Notes: generated by a model not told the origin, from the sequence alone. DNA of 64,000 nt from Prorocentrum cordatum (GCA_963575745.1 CAUYUJ010021066.1:7501-71500), one strand, 5' to 3'; shown: positions 19,004 to 28,590, counted from the stretch's first letter. Translations and numbers: made by a program.

Positions 19004-22000
19004 ATGGGTGAAACCACGATGGCAGAGATCGTTGGCGGCGAGGAGGGCAGGCGGCAAGCGCTGAAAGCGCAGGCTGCTAGGCAGATGGCGTGGCTCAAGA
19101 GGAAGCGAGAGGGTTCCAATTCAAGTAGTTGGCAGCCACCCAAGCGGCATCGCAAGTCCGCATACCAGTTCACGTGTTCGGAGCACAATGCGATGCTCAG
19201 GTTTCTCCCCGCTGGCCTTCTACACTTTCAGATTCCATCAGGCCCTAAGGATCTTCAGCCTCCAGCGAAGTGGCCTCGCTTATCGATCAGCCCAGACCAA
19301 GGCAGCGACGGGGTGGCAGCCATTTCCCATTGGCTTCACATGGGGATCAACGTGGGCCCTGCCTGGGACTTCAGCCACGGTGTCCACAACGATATCTACG
19401 GTGGGCTGGAAGCCGCTGGCTTGGGAACTCACATTACTATGTCTCTGTTGCGGATCAACGTGCCAGTCTCGCCGTGGGACGAGAACCTTCGTTGGGGCCA
19501 GGTCACTGGAGCTTTGAAGGAGGCCTTTGCTACTACGACAGCGATGGACAATTGTTTCTTCAAGGATTTCGTCGATGAGATGTTGTCAGAGCCTGCAGGA
19601 CAGCCGTTCGCGGGGTGCGAAGACCCCGCCAGCGCACTCTGGGCGCACTTGTGTGAGTCCAATGCCTTCAGCACCAGGGGGGGCAAGACGTTGAAGAACC
19701 GTTTCTTGGCAGTTATTCGGAAGCTCCGATCGGAGCTGAATCATTCAGCCCAGAGGAAGTTCGGCTACTTGTTGACGTGCGTCGAGATGGGCATGGTCGG
19801 CAATGCAAGGTTTGCTCGTCTCGTGAGGTCGGGCGCTGAGCTCACGCGGACCACCAACAGTCGCGTGGAGACTGATGAGGAGAAGAGCCGGCGGAAGGCA
19901 TGTGCCAATCAAATGGTTGTCGCACTGATGGATTGGCTAGGGCCCGATACCACGATGCTCGACAAGATCGTTGTCGGCGCCTCGGAACCGTGCGAGCAGT
20001 GGTTCGGCATGAGCAACGCAGAGCTCCGCGATACTTCCAAGACAGCGCCATGGCTGAAGAGGCAGATTTCAGGAGAGTTTCTGGCGCACCTGAGGGACAC
20101 GATCTCGGTGATCTCGACTGCGTCAAAGCTCCGGGAGTTCGACTTCATCCTTCCCACTGGGCACAACATCGCGAACATGCCTCGCGAGGATCACGAAGCC
20201 AGGGATAATGACATGATGCAGAAGTTGGCCCACGCGTGCGTCGGCATCGTGGGGTCCCGTGTGAAGAGGTCTCTGTGGATGCTGCAGGGCTGGAACTCCC
20301 GTTCAGTTTTCTTCACGGAGGACTCCGCTTTCGCTCGTGCAGAGGTTGATCGCATGAAAGCAGACTACGACAACTACCAGGTGATCAAGCGGAACAACGA
20401 CGTGGAAGGGCTGAGCTTTTTGGTGTCTCGCAGCTCGTGGGAGTGGACGTCGCAGCAGCAGGTGTACGGAGTTCTGGAGAGCGAAGGTTTCGTCATCACA
20501 GAGAAGGTTCAGACGTTTTTCAAGCAGTGCCACAGCAGGGTCATCGGCTCCCAGATCGTGGAAGACGGCTTCAACGACCAGAAGAACAGCGTCCCACATA
20601 AGAATAGGAATGGTACGATCGAGACTGCGTTCCATACGTTGTTCGACAAACGAGTGGCGTCTAAGAAGCACGATTTCACTGAACTGACTTTCCCGAAATC
20701 CAAGTTCACACGTGACCTCAAGGTGCCTGCTGAGGCTTACAGGCCAGCTTACTTGAGCATGCCGCAGGTGTTCTCCAATGTTACGTCTACCCAGCAGGCG
20801 ACGCCTTGGTACTCACCGAAGGCGAATGAGTGGAGCGCCAGATTTGCGGATTCGGTCATCATAGAGCATGATGTTCGTTTGGATCGCTTGGACAAGATCC
20901 AGCACGCCTGGCATGGCGAGATGTTCATGACCACGTCGAAGTTTGCCGTTCGGTGCAAGCTGGGAGGTGCAGCAACGCCGTGGCTCTTGCCTCTCACTCA
21001 CTTCCCGAAGAGCGCCGCGGTTGCGTGGCCTCTTCAGGAGCATGCGCCTGCGGGTGGAGGCTTCACGTTCATGAGGTTGTCCGCAGATGTACCCGACTTG
21101 AGGGAGTTGCTTCATGCGGTGGTTGACCCGAGCGATTGGGAGGCGATCCCAGTGGAATGGGTATCAGTTTATTCTCAGTGTCTTCTCCTTGGAGATCAGG
21201 GTCCGAGACAGTTGCCAGGTGGCCTTGGCGGTAGGCTTCGTGTCGTCGGACCTCCTGGGCCTCTCCTTGCAGTCGCTGCTCGCACGTGCTTCCTTGGCAT
21301 GAATAAGACGCAGCTGGTCAGGCTGATGAAGTACCAGGGGGTCGCGTCCGAGGGCTCCACTTTGTACGAGGTCTTGGAGGCGCTCATCAAGCACAACCTC
21401 AGCGAGCCCGACCGCCCCCTGAGCGAGGAAGAGCTGCTGGAGATCATGGCGATCAGGATGGTCCAGTCAGTCTCGAATCAGAACGCTGCCCTGGATACCT
21501 TCATGCACGTCGAGGGCTCGAACCTTCTGTTCTGCCCTGAGGACCGCGACAGCTGGACGACGACAGCTAACGTACACAAGCGGGCCATGCAGGAGCGCGA
21601 CGACTTCACCAGAGATTGGACTGCGAAACGGAACGCCGTTCGAGGTCCTCCCGAGCCAGCCCACGTGGGCAAGGGCAAGGGCAAGGGCAAGGGCAGAGGC
21701 AAGGGGGGTGCTTTGCCAGGTGGAGGCGGGCCTCCTAAGAGGATCCCTGCGGGCGACATCGCCCAGGCGCAGATTCGCCATCTTGTTCCGCCTGGAGCAC
21801 GCGCGTGGCGCGCCAACGTGCAGGGGTCCTGGAACGGCCACCTGAAGCCGTTCAGCAGGTTCAGTGTTTCGTGGCAGTTGTATGGCCATCGTGAGAGCTT
21901 GCTCATGGTGTTGCGGGACCTCTGGTCCAAGTATTTGACTGGGGAGGGATTGGGCACTGAGCAGTGCCCGATTGCAGGCCTCTTCGACGATGGGCCCGCT

Positions 22001-22012
22001 GGCATTCCTTAG
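19004..22012 (+). CDS. Unknown protein, 1002 aa, intronless
   Basis: Long uninterrupted frame from ATG 19004 (MGETTMAEIVGGEE). The N-terminus has a bipartite-NLS-like basic region, KRKREGSNSSS then PPKRHRK, at about residues 31-50. The body (about 55-870) is globular with protein-like composition but no motif I can name (sample: FFKQCHSRVIGSQIVEDGF near residues 506-524). A Gly/Lys run, GKGKGKGKGRGKGG at about residues 888-901, suggests RNA or DNA binding. The last 70 residues resume a folded character. No signal peptide or transmembrane segment is evident. It is the third gene of the cluster; the foldback at 18715-18846 occupies its leader. It could be a domesticated or autonomous mobile-element protein, but no catalytic triad is evident. 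A full-length intact frame of this size argues for recent selection or recent insertion. Confidence 0.75.
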   Translation: MGETTMAEIVGGEEGRRQALKAQAARQMAWLKRKREGSNSSSWQPPKRHRKSAYQFTCSEHNAMLRFLPAGLLHFQIPSGPKDLQPPAKWPRLSISPDQGSDGVAAISHWLHMGINVGPAWDFSHGVHNDIYGGLEAAGLGTHITMSLLRINVPVSPWDENLRWGQVTGALKEAFATTTAMDNCFFKDFVDEMLSEPAGQPFAGCEDPASALWAHLCESNAFSTRGGKTLKNRFLAVIRKLRSELNHSAQRKFGYLLTCVEMGMVGNARFARLVRSGAELTRTTNSRVETDEEKSRRKACANQMVVALMDWLGPDTTMLDKIVVGASEPCEQWFGMSNAELRDTSKTAPWLKRQISGEFLAHLRDTISVISTASKLREFDFILPTGHNIANMPREDHEARDNDMMQKLAHACVGIVGSRVKRSLWMLQGWNSRSVFFTEDSAFARAEVDRMKADYDNYQVIKRNNDVEGLSFLVSRSSWEWTSQQQVYGVLESEGFVITEKVQTFFKQCHSRVIGSQIVEDGFNDQKNSVPHKNRNGTIETAFHTLFDKRVASKKHDFTELTFPKSKFTRDLKVPAEAYRPAYLSMPQVFSNVTSTQQATPWYSPKANEWSARFADSVIIEHDVRLDRLDKIQHAWHGEMFMTTSKFAVRCKLGGAATPWLLPLTHFPKSAAVAWPLQEHAPAGGGFTFMRLSADVPDLRELLHAVVDPSDWEAIPVEWVSVYSQCLLLGDQGPRQLPGGLGGRLRVVGPPGPLLAVAARTCFLGMNKTQLVRLMKYQGVASEGSTLYEVLEALIKHNLSEPDRPLSEEELLEIMAIRMVQSVSNQNAALDTFMHVEGSNLLFCPEDRDSWTTTANVHKRAMQERDDFTRDWTAKRNAVRGPPEPAHVGKGKGKGKGRGKGGALPGGGGPPKRIPAGDIAQAQIRHLVPPGARAWRANVQGSWNGHLKPFSRFSVSWQLYGHRESLLMVLRDLWSKYLTGEGLGTEQCPIAGLFDDGPAGIP

Positions 22013-23088
22013 GTAGGATCTGTTTTTCGCAACTCGAGCCCGCGCTGCCGATTTGTCCTGCGATGCACGTGGCAACCTCTTCGGCTGCATGATGGGGTCT
22101 GCAGTCGATCTCCCACTCGCTCATCTCTCATTCATCGTCTTCTTCTCGCCCATCTCGCTTCGTGTTCTTTTGCGGTGGCCTGCGCTCTTGACGGGAGGGA
22201 GTGGCTTGAGTAAGGGGGCTTAGAGTAGTCCCGAGGAGGAGGAGGAGGAGGAGTGAACGAGTTCGCCGACTGCGAACTTAGAGGGTCGATGCTTTGTGTG
22301 CATCGTATATCTAGAGTTTTCCGTTAGCTGCTCAGGGGTTTGCAGTTTGCTTCTCCGTGCACGTGCTAGTGTCAGTGTCATGGGCCAAGCCGCAGAGTGG
22401 CCGATGCAGAAGTCGAGTGAGATCACCAACGTGCGAGTGGTTGGAACTACGACTTGCGATCCCCCCCTCTCCCCCAGAGGCCCTCAGCGGGGCCAAGGTT
22501 ATAACAGCGAGTTCGTTTGGCCATTGAGTTTGGTTTTCGCCTGCTCGCCAGTGGGGCCCCTCCATGTCGGATTGGGCCTCGGGGGCCTCAGATGATGTTC
22601 GCGACGTGCGCCCCAAAGGATCCGTAAGAGGGTTGGGGGGTAGTCATCGCCAGAGGTCCGAGACGTCCCCTGCTTCGCCCCACGACGGCAACGATGATAA
22701 GTGCGACGGCTAGCGATTGAAGGAGGGCAGTCGGCGGCGACGCTAGCGACGACGGCAACGATGATCACTCTGAGAAGAGAGGGGATGGCGACATCATGGA
22801 GAGGACGACCACGATGACGACAACCATGACGACGATGAGGATGGCGACGTTGACGAATGTGTCGGCTCTTTGCGTGCGGTCAGGCTCAGCCCGTGGGTTC
22901 AGTTGCTTTCTTGACCTGAGAGGTCAGCCTAGTGTTCAGCCGAGCGAGAGGTTCCAGAGAAGGCGCGTCGGCTTTGGAAGGGGCGAAAACAGAGGCCGCC
23001 GTCGCCGCTGTCGGCACCATGCCTTCCGCCACTACTTCTCGTGGGCGTGCTCTCCCTTATCGATCTCAAGCCCTCTCGTCCCCGCCGC

Positions 23089-23089
<1 letters not shown>
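22013..23089. other. Intergenic; GAC/GAT-rich patch
   Basis: 3' flank of the 1002-aa gene. A short GGA run sits near 22233-22253, and a GACGAC/GATGAC-rich patch spans about 22738-22857. No gene is recognised. Confidence 0.45.

Positions 23090-23092
<3 letters not shown>

Positions 23093-23120
<28 letters not shown>
23093..23120. repeat. (CT)n microsatellite
   Basis: Perfect CT dinucleotide run. Confidence 0.9.
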
Positions 23121-23123
<3 letters not shown>

Positions 23124-23317
23124 GCCGCTGCCAACCACGGTCGTTCCTCATGCGATTTCTCCCCCTCCGATCCTCAGCGCCCCTGGTGCTTCCCGATCTT
23201 CCATCAACCTCCAGCATCTCCACAGTCCAGGTTCGAAGCTCAAGCGAAGCATGCTCGGCCGCGACAGGCCTGATCCGCATGGGGCCGTGTTCGGTGAGGT
23301 CCGCGAAACGGCCCCGC

Positions 23318-23336
23318 CGATCTTAGGGATAGGGAT
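23318..23336. repeat. Dispersed CCCTATCCCTAAG motif, inverted copy
   Basis: CGATCTTAGGGATAGGGATG is the reverse complement of the motif at about 13100, with similar CTCGAA flank. It sits immediately before the long TCC array. Confidence 0.45.
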
Positions 23337-23351
23337 GTGTTTCGAGCTCGT

Positions 23352-23383
23352 CACCTCCCCCTCCTCCTCCTCCTCCTCATCAG

Positions 23384-23418
<35 letters not shown>

Positions 23419-23426
23419 CCACCACC

Positions 23427-23457
<31 letters not shown>

Positions 23458-23458
23458 G

Positions 23459-23490
<32 letters not shown>

Positions 23491-24530
23491 GTCTCCTCCT
23501 CCTCCTGGTCTTCCTCCGCCTCCTCCTCCTCCTCCTCCTCCTCCTGGTCTTCCTCCTCCTCCTCCTCCTTCTGCTCCTCCTCCTCCTCCTCCTCCTGGTC
23601 TTTCCGCCTCCTCCTCTTCTTCCTCCTCCTCCTCCTGCCTCTCCTCCTCCTCCTCCTGGTCTTCCTCCTACTCCTCCTCCTCCTCCTCCTCCTCCTCCTC
23701 CTCCTCCTCTCCCTCCTCCTCCTCCTCCCTCCTCCTCAGCTCCTCCTCCTCCTCCTCCTCCTCCTCCTCCTCGTCCTCTTCCTCCGCCTCCTCCTCCTTC
23801 TGATTCCCCGTCTCCTCCCCCTCTTGGTCTTTCCTCCGCTTCCTCCTCCTCCTCCTCTCCTCCTCCTTCCTTTCCTCCTCTTTTGTTGGTCCTCTTCCGC
23901 CTCCTCCGCCTCCCCCTCCTCCTCCTCATCCTCCTCCTCCTCTTCGTCCTCCTTCCTCCTCCTCCTCCTCCTCCTCGTCCTCCTCCCCCTCCTCCTCTCC
24001 TCCTCCTCCTCCTCCTCCCTCCTCCTCCTCCTCCTCCTCCTCTCCTCCTCCTCCTCCTCCTCCCCTCCCCTCCCCTCCTCCTCCTCCTACTCCTCCTCCT
24101 CCTCCTCACCTCCTCCTCCTCCTCCTCATCCTCCTCCTCCTCCTGAGCTTCCTCCGTCCTCCTTCTTCCCTGGTCTTCCTCCGCCTCCTCCTCCGCCTCC
24201 TTCTCCTCCTCCTGTCTTCCTCCGCCTCCTCCGCCTCCCCTCCTCCTTCTCCATTTCCTCCTCCTCCTCCTCGTCCTCTTCCGCCTCCTCCTCCTCCTCC
24301 TCCTCCTCCTCTCCTCCTCCTCCTGGTCTTCCTCCCCCTCTCTCCTCCTCTCCGCCTCCCCCTCCTCCCCTCCTCCTCCCTCCTCCTCCTCCTCCTCCTC
24401 CTCCTTCTCCTCCTCCTCCTCCTCCTCCTCCTCTTCCCTCCTCCTCCTCCTCCTCCTCCTCCTCCTCCTCCTCTTCCTCCTCCTCCTCCTCCTTTCTTCC
24501 TCCTCCTCCTCCTCCTCCCTCCTCATCCCC
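23352..24530. repeat. 1.2-kb (TCC)n block with ATC sub-array
   Basis: The longest trinucleotide block of the window: TCC with CTT, CTG and GTC variants, plus an ATC/ACC sub-array at about 23377-23490. Frames of up to 532 codons run through it but encode only Ser/Pro/Leu or Arg/Glu/Gly homopolymers, so no gene is called. Confidence 0.95.
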
Positions 24531-24754
24531 CCGGGGACGCAGTCGGGACCTCTCGGGCCGCGGCTGGAAAACGCACAACCCATCGGCGGGTGTCAGGGGA
24601 CGTCGGCTCGCACGGAGCGGTGGGGGCCCCGAGGGGTAATTCGGGGCCCCGAGGCCCCTGTGCCGTGCTCGGCCCTCCGGGGCCCTCCCCGAGCCCCGGG
24701 GCCGCCCAGCTCGTCGGCGAGCGAAGGGGGGAAGCGAGGAGGAGGAGGCCTTCT

Positions 24755-24950
24755 CAGATCCGCACGCACGAGGTGGGCACGGGAAGAATGGGCACGATGC
24801 CCAACCGCGGATTTTGTTCGTTTTGAACCGGGCTCGCTGCCCACGCCGCCGCGGCCTGTGCCCATTCGAGACAGGAGGCCGCCTTGGGACAACATTTGCT
24901 GCTGGGCATCGTGCCCATTTTTTCGGTACCCATTTCGGGCGTCCGAATCC
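24755..24950. mobile_element. Foldback element, GGGCACGATGCCC family
   Basis: The outer ~50-bp arms are inverted at roughly four of five positions. The left arm contains AATGGGCACGATGCCCA ending near 24803. The right arm starts near 24901 with GGGCATCGTGCCCATT. A related sequence at about 53820-53945 shares TTTGGGACAACA and a following GTTGGGCATC block. No coding capacity. Confidence 0.6.
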
Positions 24951-25140
24951 GAGGGCGGCGGGGCTTCTCCAGGAGGGGCCCCGCCCTGGACACCAGCCCA
25001 GCTTCGACGCGGGGCCCTCGGGGAGCAGGAGGGAGCTTCTCTCGCGCTCCCGGGCCCAGCGAGGGTGCCCGTCCCTCCTCGCTGCCCCCCAAAAAGGGAT
25101 CTCGCGGCCGAGATGCGCTGGCCCTGGGGGCCCATGTTCC

Positions 25141-25195
25141 CCCTCCTCCTCCTCCTCCTCCTCCTCCTCCTCCTCCTCCTCCTCCTCCTCCTCCG
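25141..25195. repeat. (TCC)n array
   Basis: Perfect TCC array. Confidence 0.95.
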
Positions 25196-25439
25196 GGGCC
25201 ATTTTCCCACAGGACCCGTTTCCCTTCCGACACCCGCTCCTGGGTGGGGTCCGAGCAGACGGGGTCGGGGGATCGCCACGCATCGCAGATGCATCGGCGA
25301 TGCGGCCCGATGTGGGTTCCGACGTCATCCGTACTGACGTCCCCGATGCATCGGCGATGCGGCGCGATCCTCCTCCGAACCTCCCGTCGTGTTTTCGTTC
25401 AGTGCCCGAGGGGGTCTGGGTGTTCGACGCTTCCAAAAC

Positions 25440-25610
25440 GGGGTCCGAGTAGATGGGGTCGGAGGATCGCGCCGCAGCGCCGATGCAACGGCCTTGCGGC
25501 TCGATGCGGAGCCCGATTTTGCCCACGCCGGCGTCGCCGATGCATCGCCGATGCCCCAGTGATGCGTCGGCGATGCGGCGGGATCCTCCGACCCCATCTG
25601 CTCGGACCCC
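25440..25610. mobile_element. Foldback element with 36-bp terminal inverted repeats
   Basis: The left arm 25440-25475 and right arm 25575-25610 match as an inverted repeat at 34 of 36 positions. Total length is 171 bp. The arms also occur separately around it, so it belongs to a locally amplified family. No coding capacity. Confidence 0.7.
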
Positions 25611-25683
25611 GAGGCCCCTAATCTTTCGGACGCCAGCCATATTTGGTGTCTCGATTTGTTCAATGCGGGCCCCTGGACGTCTC

Positions 25684-25800
25684 CGCCGACTCCCTGGGAC
25701 CGGTTTTTTATCTGGAGTCATTTCTTGACGATCTTGGGGGCCGGCGAGGGCCTCCAGAGGCCGAAACCGGCGAAAAATTGCCGTGCTGCTGTTTCAATTC
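25684..25800. repeat. Dispersed repeat family B, copy 1
   Basis: GGGACCGGTTTTT, GAGTCATTTCTTGACG and CCGGCGAAAAATTGCCGTG blocks recur with the same order and spacing at 43330-43445. A shorter inverted relative (CGGAGGTTTTTCGCCGCTGT) lies near 53485-53510. Confidence 0.55.
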
Positions 25801-25913
25801 GTTGGATCTCTGGGAGCCCTCTAATCCTGGCCTCGCGTCCAAGTTGATCCTTTTGACGTCCCCGATGCATCTGCGAGGCGGCGCGATCCTCTGACCCTAC
25901 CTGCTCGGACCCC

Positions 25914-26490
25914 ATCTGGGAGGCCCACACTGACCCTGCGGGGAGGACGTCAGCCGACCGCCAGCCGATCACCTCGCCGACGTCAGCCGACCACCTCGCC
26001 GATCCCGGGCAGCCCCCTTCTCGGCCCAGGACCTGGAGAACAAACAGTCGGCATAAGCTTTTAATGTTTGGAGATCCGCACGGGTTTCTCGGGTCGGCGT
26101 TGGGCCCCCCGGGCGGCGTCTCGGGGGCGGCAGCAAGGTTTCTCTCCTTCGCCCTCGCCGATCCTCGTCCCAGGATCGGCCTGACCAGGATCGGTGAAGT
26201 GGTCAATTGCTTGGCATCGCTCGGACGTGTGCATTGTTCCTTCGGCGAGGACCATCGAGGAGCATCCTTGGTCATTTGGCGAAAAAAACACGCACGAAAT
26301 CGAAAAAAGCACAGGGAATGGACGTCCGAGCGATGGCCAGATTGACATCCCCCGATCTCTGCGCGCACTCCCCCCCCGCTTTGCAAGACGGAATTCGTGT
26401 GGCGACCCGGGGCAGAGGACCCCGGTTGCTGGCAGCGGTGGCGCAGCCCTTAATGGCCGAGCAGCCACCTTTTTTGTAGTATCGTCCTTT
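25914..26490. other. Intergenic, no supported feature
   Basis: GC-rich sequence with a few AG(C)CGACC-type words repeated near 25948-26005. No gene is recognised. Confidence 0.4.
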
Positions 26491-26545
26491 TCCTCCTCCT
26501 CCTCCTCTTCCTCCTCCTCCTCCTCCTCCTCCTCCTCCCCTCCCC
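26491..26545. repeat. (TCC)n array
   Basis: TCC array with two CTT interruptions, about 90 bp upstream of the RT fragment. Confidence 0.9.
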
Positions 26546-26623
26546 TCTATTTCGAAAGGAGCAACTGTAGAGATGTTGAAGGTCGGTTCTGGACCTTACT
26601 GATGTTGTGTTTCTCTTGTGCAG

Positions 26624-26870
26624 CAAGATGATACGTCCAGACGGGGACTCGCCTGCGAGTTGGAATAATCCATTTACTTTTGTGATGCGCAAGGCTGGGG
26701 ATCTCAGCTTGTCTGAAAACTACAGGCCCACATGTTCTACACCGTCATTGCACAAGCTGCTCAGCAGGCTCCTATACGACCGGCGCCCACTCGTTCTGGA
26801 TCAACATCAGCCCCACGACCATCCAGCTTTCGGCCATGCGCAATATTTTGATGTTCAACAGTTTCCGCGA
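26624..26870 (+). pseudogene. Non-LTR reverse transcriptase fragment
   Basis: A plus-strand frame reads SWNNPFTFVMRKAGDLS, then ENYRP, KLLSRLLYDRR and LDQHQPHDHPAFG. The order resembles the N-terminal RT motifs of LINE-type enzymes (W..., hydrophobic, K-x-GD, NYRP, K-L-L...R, Q..F.). It is truncated on both sides and loses similarity before the GGA array at 27027. It appears distinct from the element that follows. A TTGTGTTTCTCTTGTGCAG tract at 26605-26623 looks like a splice acceptor just before it. Confidence 0.5.
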
Positions 26871-27026
26871 GCGTGCTCGGGAGTGCAATCCACCGTCATT
26901 GACTGGCACTCGACGGAAGAGGGCCTTCGGCCCCGCCGCACACAAAAAAGTTGGCGGTCCGCTCTGCGCGCGCCGCGTGCTGAGCCAGGCTGCGCGCATC
27001 TCGTTCAACGTTTCCACGCTGGGCAG

Positions 27027-27114
27027 AGGAGGAGGAGGAGGAGGAGGAGGAGGAGGAGGAGGAGGAGGAGGAGGAGGAGGAGGAGGAGGAGGAGGAGGAG
27101 GAGGAGGGAGGAGG
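27027..27114. repeat. (GGA)n array ending at an SL relic
   Basis: Nearly perfect GGA array whose last unit abuts the spliced-leader relic at 27115 with no intervening base. Confidence 0.95.
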
Positions 27115-27136
27115 ACCGTAGCCATTTCGGCTCAAG
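27115..27136 (+). other. Relic dinoflagellate spliced leader
   Basis: The stretch begins ACCGTAGCCATTTCGG and ends CTCAAG, matching 21 of 22 DinoSL bases (one T-to-C). It forms the exact 5' end of the retrotransposon and shows that the inserted copy came from a trans-spliced RNA. Confidence 0.92.
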
Positions 27137-27319
27137 GCTAAACGTTGTGAAGGACTATAGACGTCCGAGAATCAGCGATTAGCTTTGGACTCTGCCTCCG
27201 CAGGTGGCCCGAGCCGCCTTTCTGTGGCCACCAGGGGCCACGGCGCTTCCCGCGCCCCGATTCATTGCAGGCCTCCTCTCTTCCGTGCTAATCGCGCTCT
27301 GGGCGCAAGGATCGCTGCC

Positions 27320-28588
27320 ATGTCCGCGGCCGCGGGCGCGTCCCCTTCTGGCAAGCGCTCTGGACGACAGCTGGGACGGAACAACTCGGACGAGGCCCCG
27401 CCGAAGAAGAAGGTCGACGCAGGTGACAGCGAGGACAGCGGCATGGACACCCCTCGGTCTACGCATGGTGCCCGTGACGTTGCTGCCCTCTTTGAAGGTG
27501 AAGAACTATGCCCCACTCTTCCTGGAGCTCAATCCCCACGTGCAGGAGGCCGTGCTGGCACTGGCGGCTCCTCACCCCAGCACCTCCACGTGGGCAGCGA
27601 CGGTTCCTCTGGAGAAGCTACTGCGACTACGGCCCACGCCACTACTGAAGTTGCTGGTGGGTCGAGTGACTTACCCGGCCGTCGCCGTCCCCATGCTGAA
27701 GGCCCAGCAGATCAAGAGCAGCAGCAACTCAAGCAGTATATCGACAGCACGAGGACCGACGTCATGGAAAGCCTACGAGTCATGCAAGCTTCTTTGTCGG
27801 CGCTCAGTGGCACGATGTCGGAGCATTGCAAAGCGATCGACAAAGCGGTGGAGAAAATGATGTGCAAGGTTGAACACAAGGTGGCGGTACATGATACGCG
27901 TATCGACAAGCTGGAAAAGGAGGTGCAGGAACTCAGGGACTTACTCGGGCTCATGCGCCGTGAGGAGGCTCCGAGGCCCCAGGCGGCCAGTGGTGGCTTC
28001 GACAGAGAGATCGACTCGACGATCAGCATGGTGCGGACGCGCGAGGTCATGCCGAAGGCAGCGATCGCACGTGCAGTTCAGCCGTGGCTGGAGGACAGCA
28101 ACCTGGGGGAGGGCGAGTTCACCGTGGAGGGCGAGCCCGCGGACACGAGGTACCAGATCGTGGTCAAGGGCGCGCGTGGCTATGCTGCGCGAAAGGTTTC
28201 GCAAGCTATTAGTTCTCTCAGACTTCCTGGTCGCGGTGCGGGCTGGTGGAAGATTACTGCGCAGTCGCCTCTCGGTGCGGAGGTGGAGCTGTCCATCAGC
28301 CCAGACAAGAGCCCGAAGCAGGTGGCCAGGGAGCTCGGATGTAAGAAAATTGTGCGGGCCATTGCAGACGTGTATCCGAACAAGAAATACTTCGTGGATA
28401 GGGGGAAGGGGGTGGTCAGCTCTTCGTGGAAAGACCTCATCTCCTTCGAACCGACGCCTGGCAACCAGCCCCCGATCATCAACTTCAGCGACAAGAACAT
28501 TGAGGGGCTCCAGATGTCGGCGGAGAGGCTCCGCCAGGCAGTGGGCAGCCTCTTCGGCTCCGCCACCGAGACGGAGTGGTGTCTTTAG
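27320..28588 (+). CDS. Retrotransposon ORF1 protein, 422 aa
   Basis: The frame is open from about 27185, but the first ATG is 27320 (MSAAAGASPSGKRSG). Residues 1-140 are basic then low-complexity Gly/Ala/Ser/Thr, with a KKK nuclear-type patch (PPKKKVDAG). Residues about 140-215 contain heptad-like segments (KQYIDSTRTDVMESLRVMQA; VAVHDTRIDKLEKEVQELRD) predicting a coiled coil. Residues about 230-400 form a mixed alpha/beta region (YQIVVKGARGYAARKVSQAI). The layout of coiled coil followed by a compact nucleic-acid-binding region parallels L1-type ORF1 proteins, which coat the element RNA. That parallel is inferred from layout, not from recognised residues. It ends just upstream of the endonuclease frame. 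It is intact here, unlike ORF2. Confidence 0.65.
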   Translation: MSAAAGASPSGKRSGRQLGRNNSDEAPPKKKVDAGDSEDSGMDTPRSTHGARDVAALFEGEELCPTLPGAQSPRAGGRAGTGGSSPQHLHVGSDGSSGEATATTAHATTEVAGGSSDLPGRRRPHAEGPADQEQQQLKQYIDSTRTDVMESLRVMQASLSALSGTMSEHCKAIDKAVEKMMCKVEHKVAVHDTRIDKLEKEVQELRDLLGLMRREEAPRPQAASGGFDREIDSTISMVRTREVMPKAAIARAVQPWLEDSNLGEGEFTVEGEPADTRYQIVVKGARGYAARKVSQAISSLRLPGRGAGWWKITAQSPLGAEVELSISPDKSPKQVARELGCKKIVRAIADVYPNKKYFVDRGKGVVSSSWKDLISFEPTPGNQPPIINFSDKNIEGLQMSAERLRQAVGSLFGSATETEWCL

Positions 28589-28590
28589 CC

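Larger units (their letters stand above)
25246..25913. repeat. Cluster of inverted GGGGTCCGAG / GATGCATCGGCGATG repeats
   Basis: Two forward copies of a ~36-bp block beginning GGGGTCCGAGYAGA (25246 and 25440) face two reverse copies (25575-25610 and 25878-25913). Palindromic GATGCATCGGCGATGCGG-type words lie between. The block also gives direct repeats of GACGTCCCCGATGCATC (near 25338 and 25856). Confidence 0.7.

Noticed and set aside
15019-22012. Bacterial operon or viral gene block
   Set aside because: Spacers of 0.37-0.85 kb, acceptor tracts and SL relics fit dinoflagellate genes; no ribosome-binding sites or viral hallmark motifs are visible.
23041-24639. 532-codon plus frame and 410-codon minus frame through the long TCC block
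   Set aside because: Products are Ser/Pro/Leu or Arg/Glu/Gly homopolymers dictated by the trinucleotide repeat; no start context or domain.
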